Notes under the pieces: model-generated | Database searches by the model: none | Told to the model about the DNA's origin: nothing | The model's input: the letters and a program-made list of their open reading frames with translations, nothing else | NCBI GenBank assembly: GCA_946965045.2 | Contig: OX337228.1 | Span: 4,030,001-4,094,000 of the forward strand | Direction: 5' to 3' | Length of the DNA stretch: 64,000 nt | Origin: Epithemia pelagica | Lineage: Eukaryota; Bacillariophyta; Bacillariophyceae; Surirellales; Surirellaceae | Shown: piece by piece, positions 1 to 9,281 of the stretch | Position numbering within the stretch: the first letter of the stretch is position 1 | Layout: every line of letters starts with the position of its first letter | Program-made: the position numbers and the translations under genes

Positions 1-894
1 TACATTTGGTTGAACCATTGGTGGTACAGAATGGACGGTTGAAGTAACAGCAGCTGGCTGAGTCATCATGGTCGGTACAGTCTGTGACATTGTCAATCCG
101 TTTGATGGAGGTGGGCCACCCTGAGACATTGTCAACCCGTTTGATGGAGGAGCGCCACCCTGAGACATTGTCAACCCGTTTGATGGAGGTGGTCCACCCT
201 GAGTCATAGTCAATCCGTTTGATGGAGGTGGTCCACCCTGAGTCATGGTCAATCCGTTGGCTGGAGGTGGGCCACCCTGAGTCATGGTCAATCCGTTGGC
301 TGGAGGTGGGCCACCCTGAGTCATGGTCAATCCGTTGGATGGAGGTGGGCCACCAGCTTCTACCTGAAGCTGTTTCCGAACATCCTCCAAGGCTCGCCGC
401 AGTGGCCATTCGAGATTTTTCTTGAGACTTCCAATATTTTCAGTAATATCCTTGAAGCTTGATTCCTCCCAGTTACTCTCATTAAGCCTTTTCTTGGGTT
501 CCAAATTAGGTTTCCAAATGCGGAAGCGGGACCCTTCGACACCGCTTGTCGCTTCTGCTACTGTGTTCGCCAGCTCAATCACATCCGACACCTCCGCTCT
601 AACCTTGCACTGGCCGGATCCGTGCGTTCCACTTAAAGCCGTAATCTTTCTGCGAAAATGGTCTCGTGCAACCTTGCGAAACATTTCGTTGTGACCGCAA
701 GGATCGAAATTGGCACAGCCGCAGAGAAAATGATAATCATTCGGAAAGGTCTTTCGAATCATGGCTCCCATGATATCGCCCGCCTCCTCCTCGTACTTCG
801 ATTCCTTTGACCGGTCGAATTTCACATCCTTGTCCATAGTGTTGAGTGTAGCTTGTTGATCTGTGTTGATGATATGAATAAGATCTGCTTGCAT
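1..894 (-). CDS. unrecognised protein with 13-residue Pro/Gly repeats (3' end outside window)
   Basis: A reading frame on the minus strand stays open from an ATG at 894 to the left edge (298 codons, no stop), so the C terminus is missing. A second ATG lies in frame at 837. The frame is closed by a TGA about 85 bp upstream of 894, so either 894 is the start or an upstream exon is spliced in. The N-terminal half is charged, with a Cys/His cluster near residues 60-70 (CGCANFDPCGH). It is followed by seven tandem 13-residue units of the type GGPPPSNGLTMTQ and a Pro/Thr/Val-rich tail. I do not recognise the family. The frame is kept through all seven repeats, which argues for real coding. Confidence 0.6.
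   Translation of the reverse strand, partial: MQADLIHIINTDQQATLNTMDKDVKFDRSKESKYEEEAGDIMGAMIRKTFPNDYHFLCGCANFDPCGHNEMFRKVARDHFRRKITALSGTHGSGQCKVRAEVSDVIELANTVAEATSGVEGSRFRIWKPNLEPKKRLNESNWEESSFKDITENIGSLKKNLEWPLRRALEDVRKQLQVEAGGPPPSNGLTMTQGGPPPANGLTMTQGGPPPANGLTMTQGGPPPSNGLTMTQGGPPPSNGLTMSQGGAPPSNGLTMSQGGPPPSNGLTMSQTVPTMMTQPAAVTSTVHSVPPMVQPNV
82..354 (-). repeat. 39-bp coding minisatellite, seven units
   Basis: Seven contiguous 39-bp units (7 x 39 = 273 bp). Each encodes one 13-residue unit on the minus strand with Ser/Ala and Thr/Ser exchanges between units. The unit length is a multiple of three, so copy-number change would not break the frame. Confidence 0.9.
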
Positions 895-2083
895 CTCGTT
901 GCGAGCTGTTGCAACTTGCCTGTCGTTCTTGATGAGCTGCAGCGTTTCTCGCTGCTCTTCTCGTGTGTGTGGTCAATGGTCAGGTGTTTGCTGCAAATTC
1001 ATCTACAACAGATTCCGTGCTCCGTGCTGCAACGACGGGTTGACGTTTGACGTTCACGAGCACCAGACTTGCGGCAGGTTGCAACTTTCGGGACTCGAGA
1101 AATACACGACCGGTTGCGCTACCTTTGCTAGGTACTCTACTCTCTACTTCTCAGTCTATGGAGAGTAAAGCTAGAGCGGAGTAGCTAACTCTAGCTAGTG
1201 AGAAAGAGACAAGCTCAGCAAATCTCTCTACGAAATTCATTGCAATGTCATTGCACCAATTCCAGTAGTTCTTGAAATAACATACTCCTACTCTAACCAT
1301 ATCATATGCTCAGAGGAGAGAGAGATATGGCTGGACATTGAGGGAAACTGGTGACATTTGGAAAGGAGTTGACGAGGCGGCGAGTTGTTCCAAACAAGGA
1401 GTTCGGATCTTCCACTTTTACTATGAAAACTCCTCGATCAAGATAGCTGTTCCAACTTCCAACATGTTCATCCATTGGTTATTGGTTTGACTTTGACCGA
1501 ATCCACTATAGTTCAGATCTTCCGCTTTTACCTGTACGAAGACTTGCCGTCTTGGCACGATCAATATTGCTGTTCCAACATGTTCATCCATTGGTTTGCC
1601 TTTGAATCCACTACGTGAATGAGCTACCTCTAGGACCAAGGACATCACTCCATTCTCCATCCTCGATCCTCGCAGTCGTGTGAGAAGTGAGAAGGGCGAA
1701 TATCCGTGGGTAGTGCTGCGCGCCAAGCGCCGAACCAAAACCACCAAACGCATGACATTGACATGCTGTCGAGTGACGGTCGCAAGACCGTCGTTCTATC
1801 TCATTGCGAACGAGCTTCTTTCCGATCGGCGATCAACTACTTATGTTCCCGATTGTTCGTAGAGACCTCACGACTTATTCCTGTCACTTCCTGTAAATTC
1901 CCTTCTGGCTTGGATTCGATTCTCTCCTACAGGAAATAGACAATATCTTGTTGCCGTCTGTAGTTTTGAACCCTCAGTTGTAATGTAGAAAGTTCTAGGG
2001 AGTGCCACGAATGACGTAGTCGGGATCATTTTTTCATGTCCATTGTCGATTGTCGATGGTCGATCTCCACACAAAAAAGAGAG
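895..2083. other. intergenic stretch before the copia element
   Basis: No convincing gene is visible; short ORFs here overlap each other in several frames. Around 1405-1600 an imperfect duplication of roughly 110 bp repeats the words GATCTTCC, CTGTTCCAAC and ATGTTCATCCATTGG. Positions 1125-1200 are rich in short CTCTAC/CTAGCT inverted words. Before the retrotransposon inserted, the right end of this stretch was contiguous with the ABCA promoter now at 17020. Confidence 0.5.
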
Positions 2084-2169
2084 AGGACTGTTGAAACGAA
2101 GACAATGGGCAAAGAGGGATTCCTTCATTCCCGAGTGTCGCAGCCAGATGGCCACATCTCCGTCACTAG

Positions 2170-2201
2170 TGACGTCGCACATGGCCAGGCCTATGAGTCA
2201 T
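2170..2201 (+). promoter_or_regulatory. paired bZIP-type sites in LTR U3
   Basis: TGACGTCG (2170-2177), the second half of the palindrome GTCACTAGTGAC extended to a CRE-like core, is followed by ATGAGTCAT (2193-2201), a perfect AP-1/GCN4-type palindrome. TGACGT cores are known CO2/cAMP-response elements in a diatom carbonic anhydrase promoter. Use of these sites here is inference. The same pair is present in the 3' LTR at 16827-16858. Confidence 0.45.
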
Positions 2202-2265
2202 ATGCTCAGGCCCTGATGTACGGAAAGGCAAATGACCCTTCCCTTTCCAGGGCCTCTCCTCGTGC

Positions 2266-2283
2266 TCATTCTTCGTAGCTAAT
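2266..2283 (+). promoter_or_regulatory. putative initiator and self-priming segment
   Basis: TCATTC matches an initiator, placing the likely first transcribed base at A2268. Bases 2269-2283 (TTCTTCGTAGCTAAT) are the exact reverse complement of 2357-2371, which spans the last LTR base and the 14 bases after it. A transcript starting at 2268 would therefore carry at its 5' end a sequence able to anneal to its own primer-binding site. Confidence 0.6.
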
Positions 2284-2357
2284 CGATAAGGAAGTTGTTT
2301 TTCAAACAAGCACTTTTTGCGTTGCATCATTTGCACGCAACCTCTGTTGCTTTAACA

Positions 2358-2371
2358 TTAGCTACGAAGAA
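2358..2371 (+). other. primer-binding position, complementary to the element's own LTR
   Basis: TTAGCTACGAAGAA begins at the first base after the LTR. It lacks the TGG start expected for a site pairing with a tRNA 3' CCA end. It pairs perfectly with 2269-2282 inside the LTR, and the 3' end of the paired strand would prime copying from base 2357 upward, as reverse transcription requires. Confidence 0.6.
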
Positions 2372-2372
2372 A

Positions 2373-5300
2373 ATGCCCGAGGAGTCCGGTGGTTCACCGA
2401 CTCCTCCCCTCCCTGATCGGGCGGCCTCAACTCAAGGTGAGAACGGCGCGAGTAACAACGAGCGTCGCGGTAGACGGAATCGCCGACGACAACAAGGAGG
2501 TCCCACAACCACTCGTTTCCAAGGTGCCTGTGAGGACTTGAAGGAACATGTTTTTGATTCAAGCTCCTCCAAACCAAGTGCAGAGTTATTCACCAAGAAC
2601 GTGAAGGCTATCGCTGAGTTTGTTGCTCGCGAATACTCTGGAGCTGGAGAGTTCCTCCCAGGGCTTGTTGACCTTGCGTTGCCTACTTTGGACCCCCCAG
2701 CAGATCCTGATGTCAATAACCCACTTGAGTTGGAAATGTGGAAGCTTGATCTGAAGGATCACCGGAAGAAGGTTGATGACAGAGAACGCAACATGGAGAA
2801 GGTTTACGCGCTCATCCTAGGGCAGTGTTCCCCAACAATCCGAGATCGAATCGAAGCCGCTGCGACATGGACAACCATTAACTCCACTTCAGATGCCATT
2901 GGTTTGCTAGAACTAATACGGCAATCCCTTTATCAGAGAGCAACCAGGCGCAAAGCGTCGCACGCACTAGTGGAAGCTGAGACCGCCCTCATGAAGTTCC
3001 GTCAGACAGAGAAGATGACCAATTCTGATTATCTTGAGAAGGTCCGTGAACTTGCTGATATGTTTGAATACTTAGGAGGCGAACTTGGACCATCACAGGC
3101 CCGGGTTGATGCCCTGTTGGCTGACCCTGACACAGCCACAGATGAAGAGAAAGAGGCAGCAAAAGCCACAGCACGAGAAGAATATTTGGCAGTTATCCTC
3201 CTCACCAAGAGTGATCCCAAACGTTACGCTGCGTTGGTCAATGACATTGAAAATGGGCATAGCAGGGGACGAGATGATTACCCAACTACATTAGCCGGGG
3301 CTTATGACATGCTGGTTAACTACAAGAGCCCACATCAAGCCGTACGGCTACAACATCAAGAGACTGGCATTGCTTTTGTGCAAGAAGACAATGAGGATGA
3401 CACGACACGCAACCGCACATCAAATCCTGGTGGGCGCGGAGGCGGTCGTGGTGGTGGTCGAACTGGCCGTGGTGGACGAGGACGCGGACAACGAGACCAA
3501 ACACACCACAGCCAAGCAGAAGATAACCTAGATTTGAACTCTGATTCTTATTTTGAAGGTCCCCAAGATGGCCACCTGTACGTGGGTTCATCGTATAGTA
3601 TGCCAGAAAAATGTATCCTGTTAGACAGTTGCTCCAGTGGCAATCTCATTGCTGACAGGTCCTTGTTGCATGACATCCACACCGTCGATTGGCCTCTGAC
3701 TGTTCACTGCAATGCTGGTAAAGTGCAACTCAATCAAATGGGTTATTTTGGCAGCTATCCTGAACCAGTATGGTTCAATCCCAACGGAATAGCGAACATT
3801 TTGTCCCTCCACAATGTGGCCAAATACCATCAGTTGACCATGGACACTGGGCAGGCAGATACCATTCGACTGCATCTCACTGATGGCACCACCATGGATT
3901 TTACACCGACAGCAAAAGGAATGTACCATTACCCCCTTGACACTGCAACCGAAAAAGACATGTGGGTTCTTGTCACAACAGTGGCTGCCCAGGCAGACAA
4001 GTATACGCATAGGGCTGTAATGCGAGCAAAAGCTGCGCGGAAGTTTCAAAACATTATCATGCGTCCTGGTGTCCGACAACTAATGGATGTAGCGATAAGA
4101 CATATCAAGGGTTGCCCAATCACACGTGGCGACATACAAGCGGCAGAGGATATCTATGGGCCGAACCTAGGTGCTCTCAAGGGGAAGACTGTGGCGAGAC
4201 CCAACCCACATGTGAAGACAGGTATTGATCCAGTTCCTCCTGAGATCATCCATCTCCACAACTCAGTTACTCTTGCTATTGACATCATGTTTGTGAATCG
4301 AGTGCCATTCTTCATCACTATTTCCCGGAACCTGAAATTTGGAACCGTCGAGGCACTGTCAAACCGTAAAGCCGTGACCATCACAGAAAAATTGAAGTCT
4401 GTGGTCAAGCTCTATCAACATCGTGGGTTCCAGGTAACCACCATCCTTGCTGATCCCGAATTTGAACCCATCAGAGCATCTTTCCCATCCCTCAACTGTT
4501 GCGGCGCAGATGAGCACGTCCCTGAGATAGAACGATATATCAGGACCGTCAAAGACAGAACCCGCAGTACATACCGCATGTTGCCTTTTCGCCGGATTCC
4601 CCGGCTCATGCTCATCCACATGGTAAAAAATGCCGTGTTCTGGCTAAATGCCTTGCCGGCTCAAGATGGTGTGTCCTCCGACCATTCACCAAGGTATTTG
4701 ATGACAGGGTACGAGCTCGATTACAACCTCCATGTCCGCCTTGAATTTGGACAGTATGTCCAGACGCATGAGGAACACAGCAATGCCATGTCTGAGCAAA
4801 CCATGGGGGCCATCTGCTTGGGACCCAATGGTAACCAACAAGGAGGACATTGGTTTTTGAGCCTGGCGACTGGTCAGCGCATCACGCGGCATCGTTGGAC
4901 TGAGTTGCCCATGCCGCAGGAGGTGATACAACGAGTGAACCAGTTGGGAAGGGAACAAAAGATGCCCCGCACATTGACATTTGCTGACCGGCATGGTCGC
5001 GAATTAGAGGATCGCCTGGTGGACCTTGAAGAAGATGATGATGGCAGTGATGCTGATTATGATCCTGCGGACGATGACAGTGACGCAGATGATGATGATG
5101 ATGACCTCAGCTATTTCAGTGACGCTGATGATGATGATGATGGTAACATGCCGCCGTTGGTACCTAATCAAGAGTACATGCCTGCAAATGAGTTTGACAA
5201 TGACGTCCCTCAGGTTGGTGCCGACAATGATTCACTAGGATCATACGATGTTTCCGAATCCTCAGTATCCGAAGGTGATGGGTCTGAAGGTATGAATGAT

Positions 5301-7502
5301 GATGAATCCCTGCACGACAGCAACCCAGGTGGAAACACAGGAGTGGACCCTGTGGAAAACACAGGAGTGGACCCTGAGGAAAACACAGGAGTGAGCGAGA
5401 TTCCCGTTCCACGTGAGCCTGATCATACAGAGGAGCCTGTCAAAATGACCGAGGAAGAACAGTTCGAGGAGGCGGAGTCCATCGGCAGAGCAAACGCAGC
5501 GGACGAACAAGCCACACGCCCCCATCGAACCAATAGAGGTCCCCGTCTTGATCCGGACTTCCGATACCTTAACATTCTTTCTGACATGGACCCAGAAGCC
5601 ATATTTAGTTTCCTCATGGGTGATGATGCTGATGACATGCTCACATTTTTAACGGAACAGAAGACTGTCAAGAAAGGATTGAAGCTATTTGGTGCTGCTG
5701 GTGCGGACGCGCTCAAGAGGGAACTCGAACAGCTTATATACCGTAAAGTAATGAAAGGCCGACACCCAAAAGATCTGACCACGGCTCAAAAAAAAGCAGC
5801 CTTGCGATACCTGATGTTTCTGAAGCAAAAAAGATGCGGTAAGATCAAGGGTCGCGGTTGCGCCGATGGTCGGAAACAGCGACTTTACAAGACAAAAGAT
5901 GAAACAAGTTCTCCGACCATCAGTACTGAGGCATTATTTCTTACCTGCATGATTGATGCACTGGAACGCCGTTGTGTTGTTACCTGTGACATCCCTGGTG
6001 CTTTTATGCACGCAGACATTGATGAGTTGATTCACTTGAAACTGGAGGGTGAAATTGCGGAGCTACTCCTGAAGGTGGACCCATCATATGGCGCGTTTGT
6101 GTCAACCGAAAATGGCAAGACTGTTATTTATGCCGAATTGAGTAAGGCCCTTTACGGGACGTTGCAGGCAGCATTATTGTTTTGGCAGAATTTAACCAAA
6201 TTTCTTACCGAACAACTGGGGTTTGAGGTGAATCCATACGATTGGTGTGTCTGTAATAAGATGATCGATGGTAAACAGTGTACCATTGGATGGTATATAG
6301 ATGATTTAAAAATCTCTCATGCCCATGAAGAGGTGGTCGAGTCCATTTTGACTGCACTGCAAGAACAGTATGGGAAGGAGGCCCCATTGGTGGTTCATCG
6401 GGGTCACAAACAGGATTATTTGGGTATGGACATTGATTTTAGTGTGCCGGGCCGTGTAACGTTCAACATGACAAAATATCTGGAACGGTTGCTTGATGAG
6501 ACTCCTGACACGCTCATGACCGGCAGTAGCACTTCTCCAGCCGCAAACCATTTGTTTAACGTCAACCCAGCCAGTCCAAAATTAGACACAGCGGAAGCAA
6601 TCCTGTTCCACCATTTGGTGGCCAAACTGTTGTATCTGGCAAAGCGAAGCCGACCAGATGTCCTCTTGGCTGTGTCGTTCTTATGTACCAGAGTCCAGGA
6701 ACCTGACGAGGATGATATGAAGAAATTGGGGCGGTGTTTGCGATACCTGCGCGATACAAAACATCTGTCCCTCACTCTAGAAGCAGATGCGCCGTTGGTG
6801 ATTCGTTGGTGGGTGGATGCTTCTTTTGCTGTACATCCCAACTGTCGCAGCCATACAGGGGCGGCGATGTCTCTGGGCAAGGGTGTTGCATATTCCATGT
6901 CATCCGAACAGAAAATCAATACGCGAAGTTCAACAGAGGCCGAACTGGTCGGCGTGAATGATGCCATGGGTATGATCCTGTGGCTCCGTCATTTTTTGGA
7001 AGCACAAGGATACACTGTGCAAGACAATCTTTTGTTCCAGGACAACGAAAGCAGTATACGTCTTGAAAAGAATGGCCGTCAATCGAGTGGCAAACAAACG
7101 AAACATATTGAGGTTCGCTATTTTTTCATTACCGACAATATCAAACGCAACAAAGTGAAAGTTACTCACTGTCCCACTGGTGACATGCTGGGTGATTTTT
7201 TTACCAAACCTCTCCAGGGATCACAATTCCGCCGGTTTCGAAATGAGATTTTGAATGTAACTGGCTCGGCCGAGTTTTCAGCTCCCTCGGGCGAAGAGAC
7301 ACTACGACAAACATCCTTGGCACGTGCCGTTTCGGTCTGTCCGAGAGATCGCAGTCGGTTCTGTCACCAAAAACTTGGTCCGTTGAGATTTGTAAACAAG
7401 ATTCTAAATCTAAACGATAGACACATAGTTTTGCCGAAGGCCTCTGAAACCAAAAAATGGCTCCAGGGCGGGGAAGGGGAAATTTTAAGATTAGCTAACT
7501 AG
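2373..7502 (+). CDS. copia Gag-Pol polyprotein (intact)
   Basis: Single 1709-residue ORF from the first ATG after the LTR (GAAAATGCCC). It supplies all retrotransposition functions. Gag (about 1-370) ends in an RGG-rich stretch (GGRGGGRGGGRTGRGGRGRG) and shows no CCHC knuckle. Aspartic protease motif LLDSCSSG has Asp418. Integrase DDE residues are Asp637 (LAIDIM), Asp694 (LADPEF) and Glu718 or Glu720. A highly acidic Asp-rich linker with three NTGVDP-type repeats follows. RT has VTCDIPGAFMHADI and YIDD (1308-1311). RNase H runs from WWVDASFAVH through STEAELVG to GDFFTKPLQG. The last 70 residues are encoded by the first 443-bp tandem unit and look acquired rather than functional. There are no frameshifts or premature stops. 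Confidence 0.95.
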   Translation: MPEESGGSPTPPLPDRAASTQGENGASNNERRGRRNRRRQQGGPTTTRFQGACEDLKEHVFDSSSSKPSAELFTKNVKAIAEFVAREYSGAGEFLPGLVDLALPTLDPPADPDVNNPLELEMWKLDLKDHRKKVDDRERNMEKVYALILGQCSPTIRDRIEAAATWTTINSTSDAIGLLELIRQSLYQRATRRKASHALVEAETALMKFRQTEKMTNSDYLEKVRELADMFEYLGGELGPSQARVDALLADPDTATDEEKEAAKATAREEYLAVILLTKSDPKRYAALVNDIENGHSRGRDDYPTTLAGAYDMLVNYKSPHQAVRLQHQETGIAFVQEDNEDDTTRNRTSNPGGRGGGRGGGRTGRGGRGRGQRDQTHHSQAEDNLDLNSDSYFEGPQDGHLYVGSSYSMPEKCILLDSCSSGNLIADRSLLHDIHTVDWPLTVHCNAGKVQLNQMGYFGSYPEPVWFNPNGIANILSLHNVAKYHQLTMDTGQADTIRLHLTDGTTMDFTPTAKGMYHYPLDTATEKDMWVLVTTVAAQADKYTHRAVMRAKAARKFQNIIMRPGVRQLMDVAIRHIKGCPITRGDIQAAEDIYGPNLGALKGKTVARPNPHVKTGIDPVPPEIIHLHNSVTLAIDIMFVNRVPFFITISRNLKFGTVEALSNRKAVTITEKLKSVVKLYQHRGFQVTTILADPEFEPIRASFPSLNCCGADEHVPEIERYIRTVKDRTRSTYRMLPFRRIPRLMLIHMVKNAVFWLNALPAQDGVSSDHSPRYLMTGYELDYNLHVRLEFGQYVQTHEEHSNAMSEQTMGAICLGPNGNQQGGHWFLSLATGQRITRHRWTELPMPQEVIQRVNQLGREQKMPRTLTFADRHGRELEDRLVDLEEDDDGSDADYDPADDDSDADDDDDDLSYFSDADDDDDGNMPPLVPNQEYMPANEFDNDVPQVGADNDSLGSYDVSESSVSEGDGSEGMNDDESLHDSNPGGNTGVDPVENTGVDPEENTGVSEIPVPREPDHTEEPVKMTEEEQFEEAESIGRANAADEQATRPHRTNRGPRLDPDFRYLNILSDMDPEAIFSFLMGDDADDMLTFLTEQKTVKKGLKLFGAAGADALKRELEQLIYRKVMKGRHPKDLTTAQKKAALRYLMFLKQKRCGKIKGRGCADGRKQRLYKTKDETSSPTISTEALFLTCMIDALERRCVVTCDIPGAFMHADIDELIHLKLEGEIAELLLKVDPSYGAFVSTENGKTVIYAELSKALYGTLQAALLFWQNLTKFLTEQLGFEVNPYDWCVCNKMIDGKQCTIGWYIDDLKISHAHEEVVESILTALQEQYGKEAPLVVHRGHKQDYLGMDIDFSVPGRVTFNMTKYLERLLDETPDTLMTGSSTSPAANHLFNVNPASPKLDTAEAILFHHLVAKLLYLAKRSRPDVLLAVSFLCTRVQEPDEDDMKKLGRCLRYLRDTKHLSLTLEADAPLVIRWWVDASFAVHPNCRSHTGAAMSLGKGVAYSMSSEQKINTRSSTEAELVGVNDAMGMILWLRHFLEAQGYTVQDNLLFQDNESSIRLEKNGRQSSGKQTKHIEVRYFFITDNIKRNKVKVTHCPTGDMLGDFFTKPLQGSQFRRFRNEILNVTGSAEFSAPSGEETLRQTSLARAVSVCPRDRSRFCHQKLGPLRFVNKILNLNDRHIVLPKASETKKWLQGGEGEILRLAN
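5320..5395 (+). repeat. 24-bp coding repeat in integrase-RT linker
   Basis: About three copies of a 24-bp unit (core AACACAGGAGTGGACCCTG) encode NTGVDPVE/NTGVDPEE in the acidic linker between integrase and RT. The reading frame is preserved. Confidence 0.8.
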
Positions 7503-9237
7503 AATCGTTGCGATCTCAAGCTCGTCTTGTAGTCGTTGCAAAGATGCTGAACCCAAGAAGAGTGAGCTCTTCTCACGCTCCAACGACTCTGCATCAGGGT
7601 CATCCTAAAACTTCCGATTGTGGGAATCAAATCGGATGCTCGCCTCGCGTCAAGGAGGCGGAGCAGTCGCACCCCTGTTGTCGGTCGCGGAGTCTGGCCA
7701 GCATCGGCCACGTCACTCCACCCAGTGCAGACACCGAAGAGACACTACGACAAACATCCTTGGCACGTGCCGTTTCGGTCTGTCCGAGAGATCGCAGTCG
7801 GTTCTGTCACCGAAAACTTGGTCCGTTGAGATTTGTAAACAAGATTCTAAATCTAAACGATAGACACATAGTTTTGCCGAAGGCCTCTGAAACCAAAAAA
7901 TGGCTCCAGGGCGGGGAAGGGGAAATTTTAAGATTAGCTAACTTTAATCGTTGCGATCTCGAACTCGTCTCGTAGTCGTTGCAAAGATGCTGAACCCAAG
8001 AAGAGTGAGCTCTTCTCACGCTCCAACGACTCTGCATCAGGGTCATCCTAAAACTTCCGATTGTGGGAATCAAATCGGATGCTCGCCTCGCGTCAAGGAG
8101 GCGGAGCAGTCGCACCCCTGTTGTCGGTCGCGGAGTCTGGCCAGCATCGGCCACGTCACTCCACCCAGTGCAGACACCGAAGAGACACTACGACAAACAT
8201 CCTTGGCACGTGCCGTTTCGGTCTGTCCGAGAGATCGCAGTCGGTTCTGTCACCGAAAACTTGGTCCGTTGAGATTTGTAAACAAGATTCTAAATCTAAA
8301 CGATAGACACATAGTTTTGCCGAAGGCCTCTGAAACCAAAAAATGGCTCCAGGGCGGGGAAGGGGAAATTTTAAGATTAGCTAACTAGAATCGTTGCGAT
8401 CTCGAACTCGTCTCGTAGTCGTTGCAAAGATGCTGAACCCAAGAAGAGTGAGCTCTTCTCACGCTCCAACGACTCTGCATCAGGGTCATCCTAAAACTTC
8501 CGATTGTGGGAATCAAATCGGATGCTCGCCTCGCGTCGAGGAGGCGGAGCAGTCGCACCCCTGTTGTCGGTCGCGGAGTCTGGCCAGCATCGGCCACGTC
8601 ACTCCACCCAGTACAGACACCGAAGAGACACTACGACAAACATCCTTGGCACGTGCCGTTTCGGTCTGTCCGAGAGATCGCAGTCGGTTCTGTCACCGAA
8701 AACTTGGTCCGTTGAGATTTGTAAACATGATTCTAAATCTAAACGATAGACACATAGTTTTGCCGAAGGCCTCTGAAACCAAAAAATGGCTCCAGGGCGG
8801 GGAAGGGGAAATTTTAAGATTAGCTAACTAGAATCGTTGCGATCTCGAACTCGTCTCGTAGTCGTTGCAAAGATGCTGAACCCAAGAAGAGTGAGCTCTT
8901 CTCACGCTCCAACGACTCTGCATCAGGGTCATCCTAAAACTTCCGATTGTGGGAATCAAATCGGATGCTCGCCTCGCGTCAAGGAGGCGGAGCAGTCGCA
9001 CCCCTGTTGTCGGTCGCGGAGTCTGGCCAGCATCGGCCACGTCACTCCACCCAGTACAGACACCGAAGAGACACTACGACAAACATCCTTGGCACGTGCC
9101 GTTTCGGTCTGTCCGAGAGATCGCAGTCGGTTCTGTCACCGAAAACTTGGTCCGTTGAGATTTGTAAACAAGATTCTAAATCTAAACGATAGACACATAG
9201 TTTTGCCGAAGGCCTCTGAAACCAAAAAATGGCTCCA
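7293..9237 (+). repeat. 443-bp tandem array between pol and 3' LTR (units 1-4 and start of 5)
   Basis: Near-identical units start at 7293, 7736, 8179, 8622 and 9065. The fifth is interrupted after 9237 and resumes at 16480-16728. The two pieces plus 21 missing bases add up to exactly 5 x 443 bp. Each unit contains a purine-rich run (GGGCGGGGAAGGGGAAA) and the word AGATTAGCTAAC. A 145-codon frame recurs in the units, but only as a by-product of repetition. The pol stop codon lies inside unit 1. Confidence 0.95.
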
Positions 9238-9281
9238 CTACCATCAAACCCGATATTACAATCCAACGATGTCCAGCTGGG

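Larger units (their letters stand above)
2089..2357 (+). repeat. 5' LTR
   Basis: 269 bp, TG...CA termini, identical to the 3' LTR except for one base near 2311 (CAAGCAC here, CAAGCGC in the 3' copy). An initiator-like TCATTC at 2266-2271 would divide it into a U3 of about 180 bp and an R-U5 of about 90 bp (inference). Confidence 0.95.

Noticed and set aside
2358-2375. Initiator-Met tRNA primer-binding site
   Set aside because: The sequence after the LTR does not start with TGG and does not match the usual TGGTATCAGAGC.
7951-8388. A 145-codon ORF repeated in each 443-bp unit as a small gene family
   Set aside because: It spans unit borders and exists because the DNA is repeated. Its second half is the pol read-through tail. 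There is no recognisable domain, and other frames of the same units are equally open.
7293-9237. CRISPR-like array
   Set aside because: Units are contiguous 443-bp tandem repeats without spacers, inside a eukaryotic retrotransposon.
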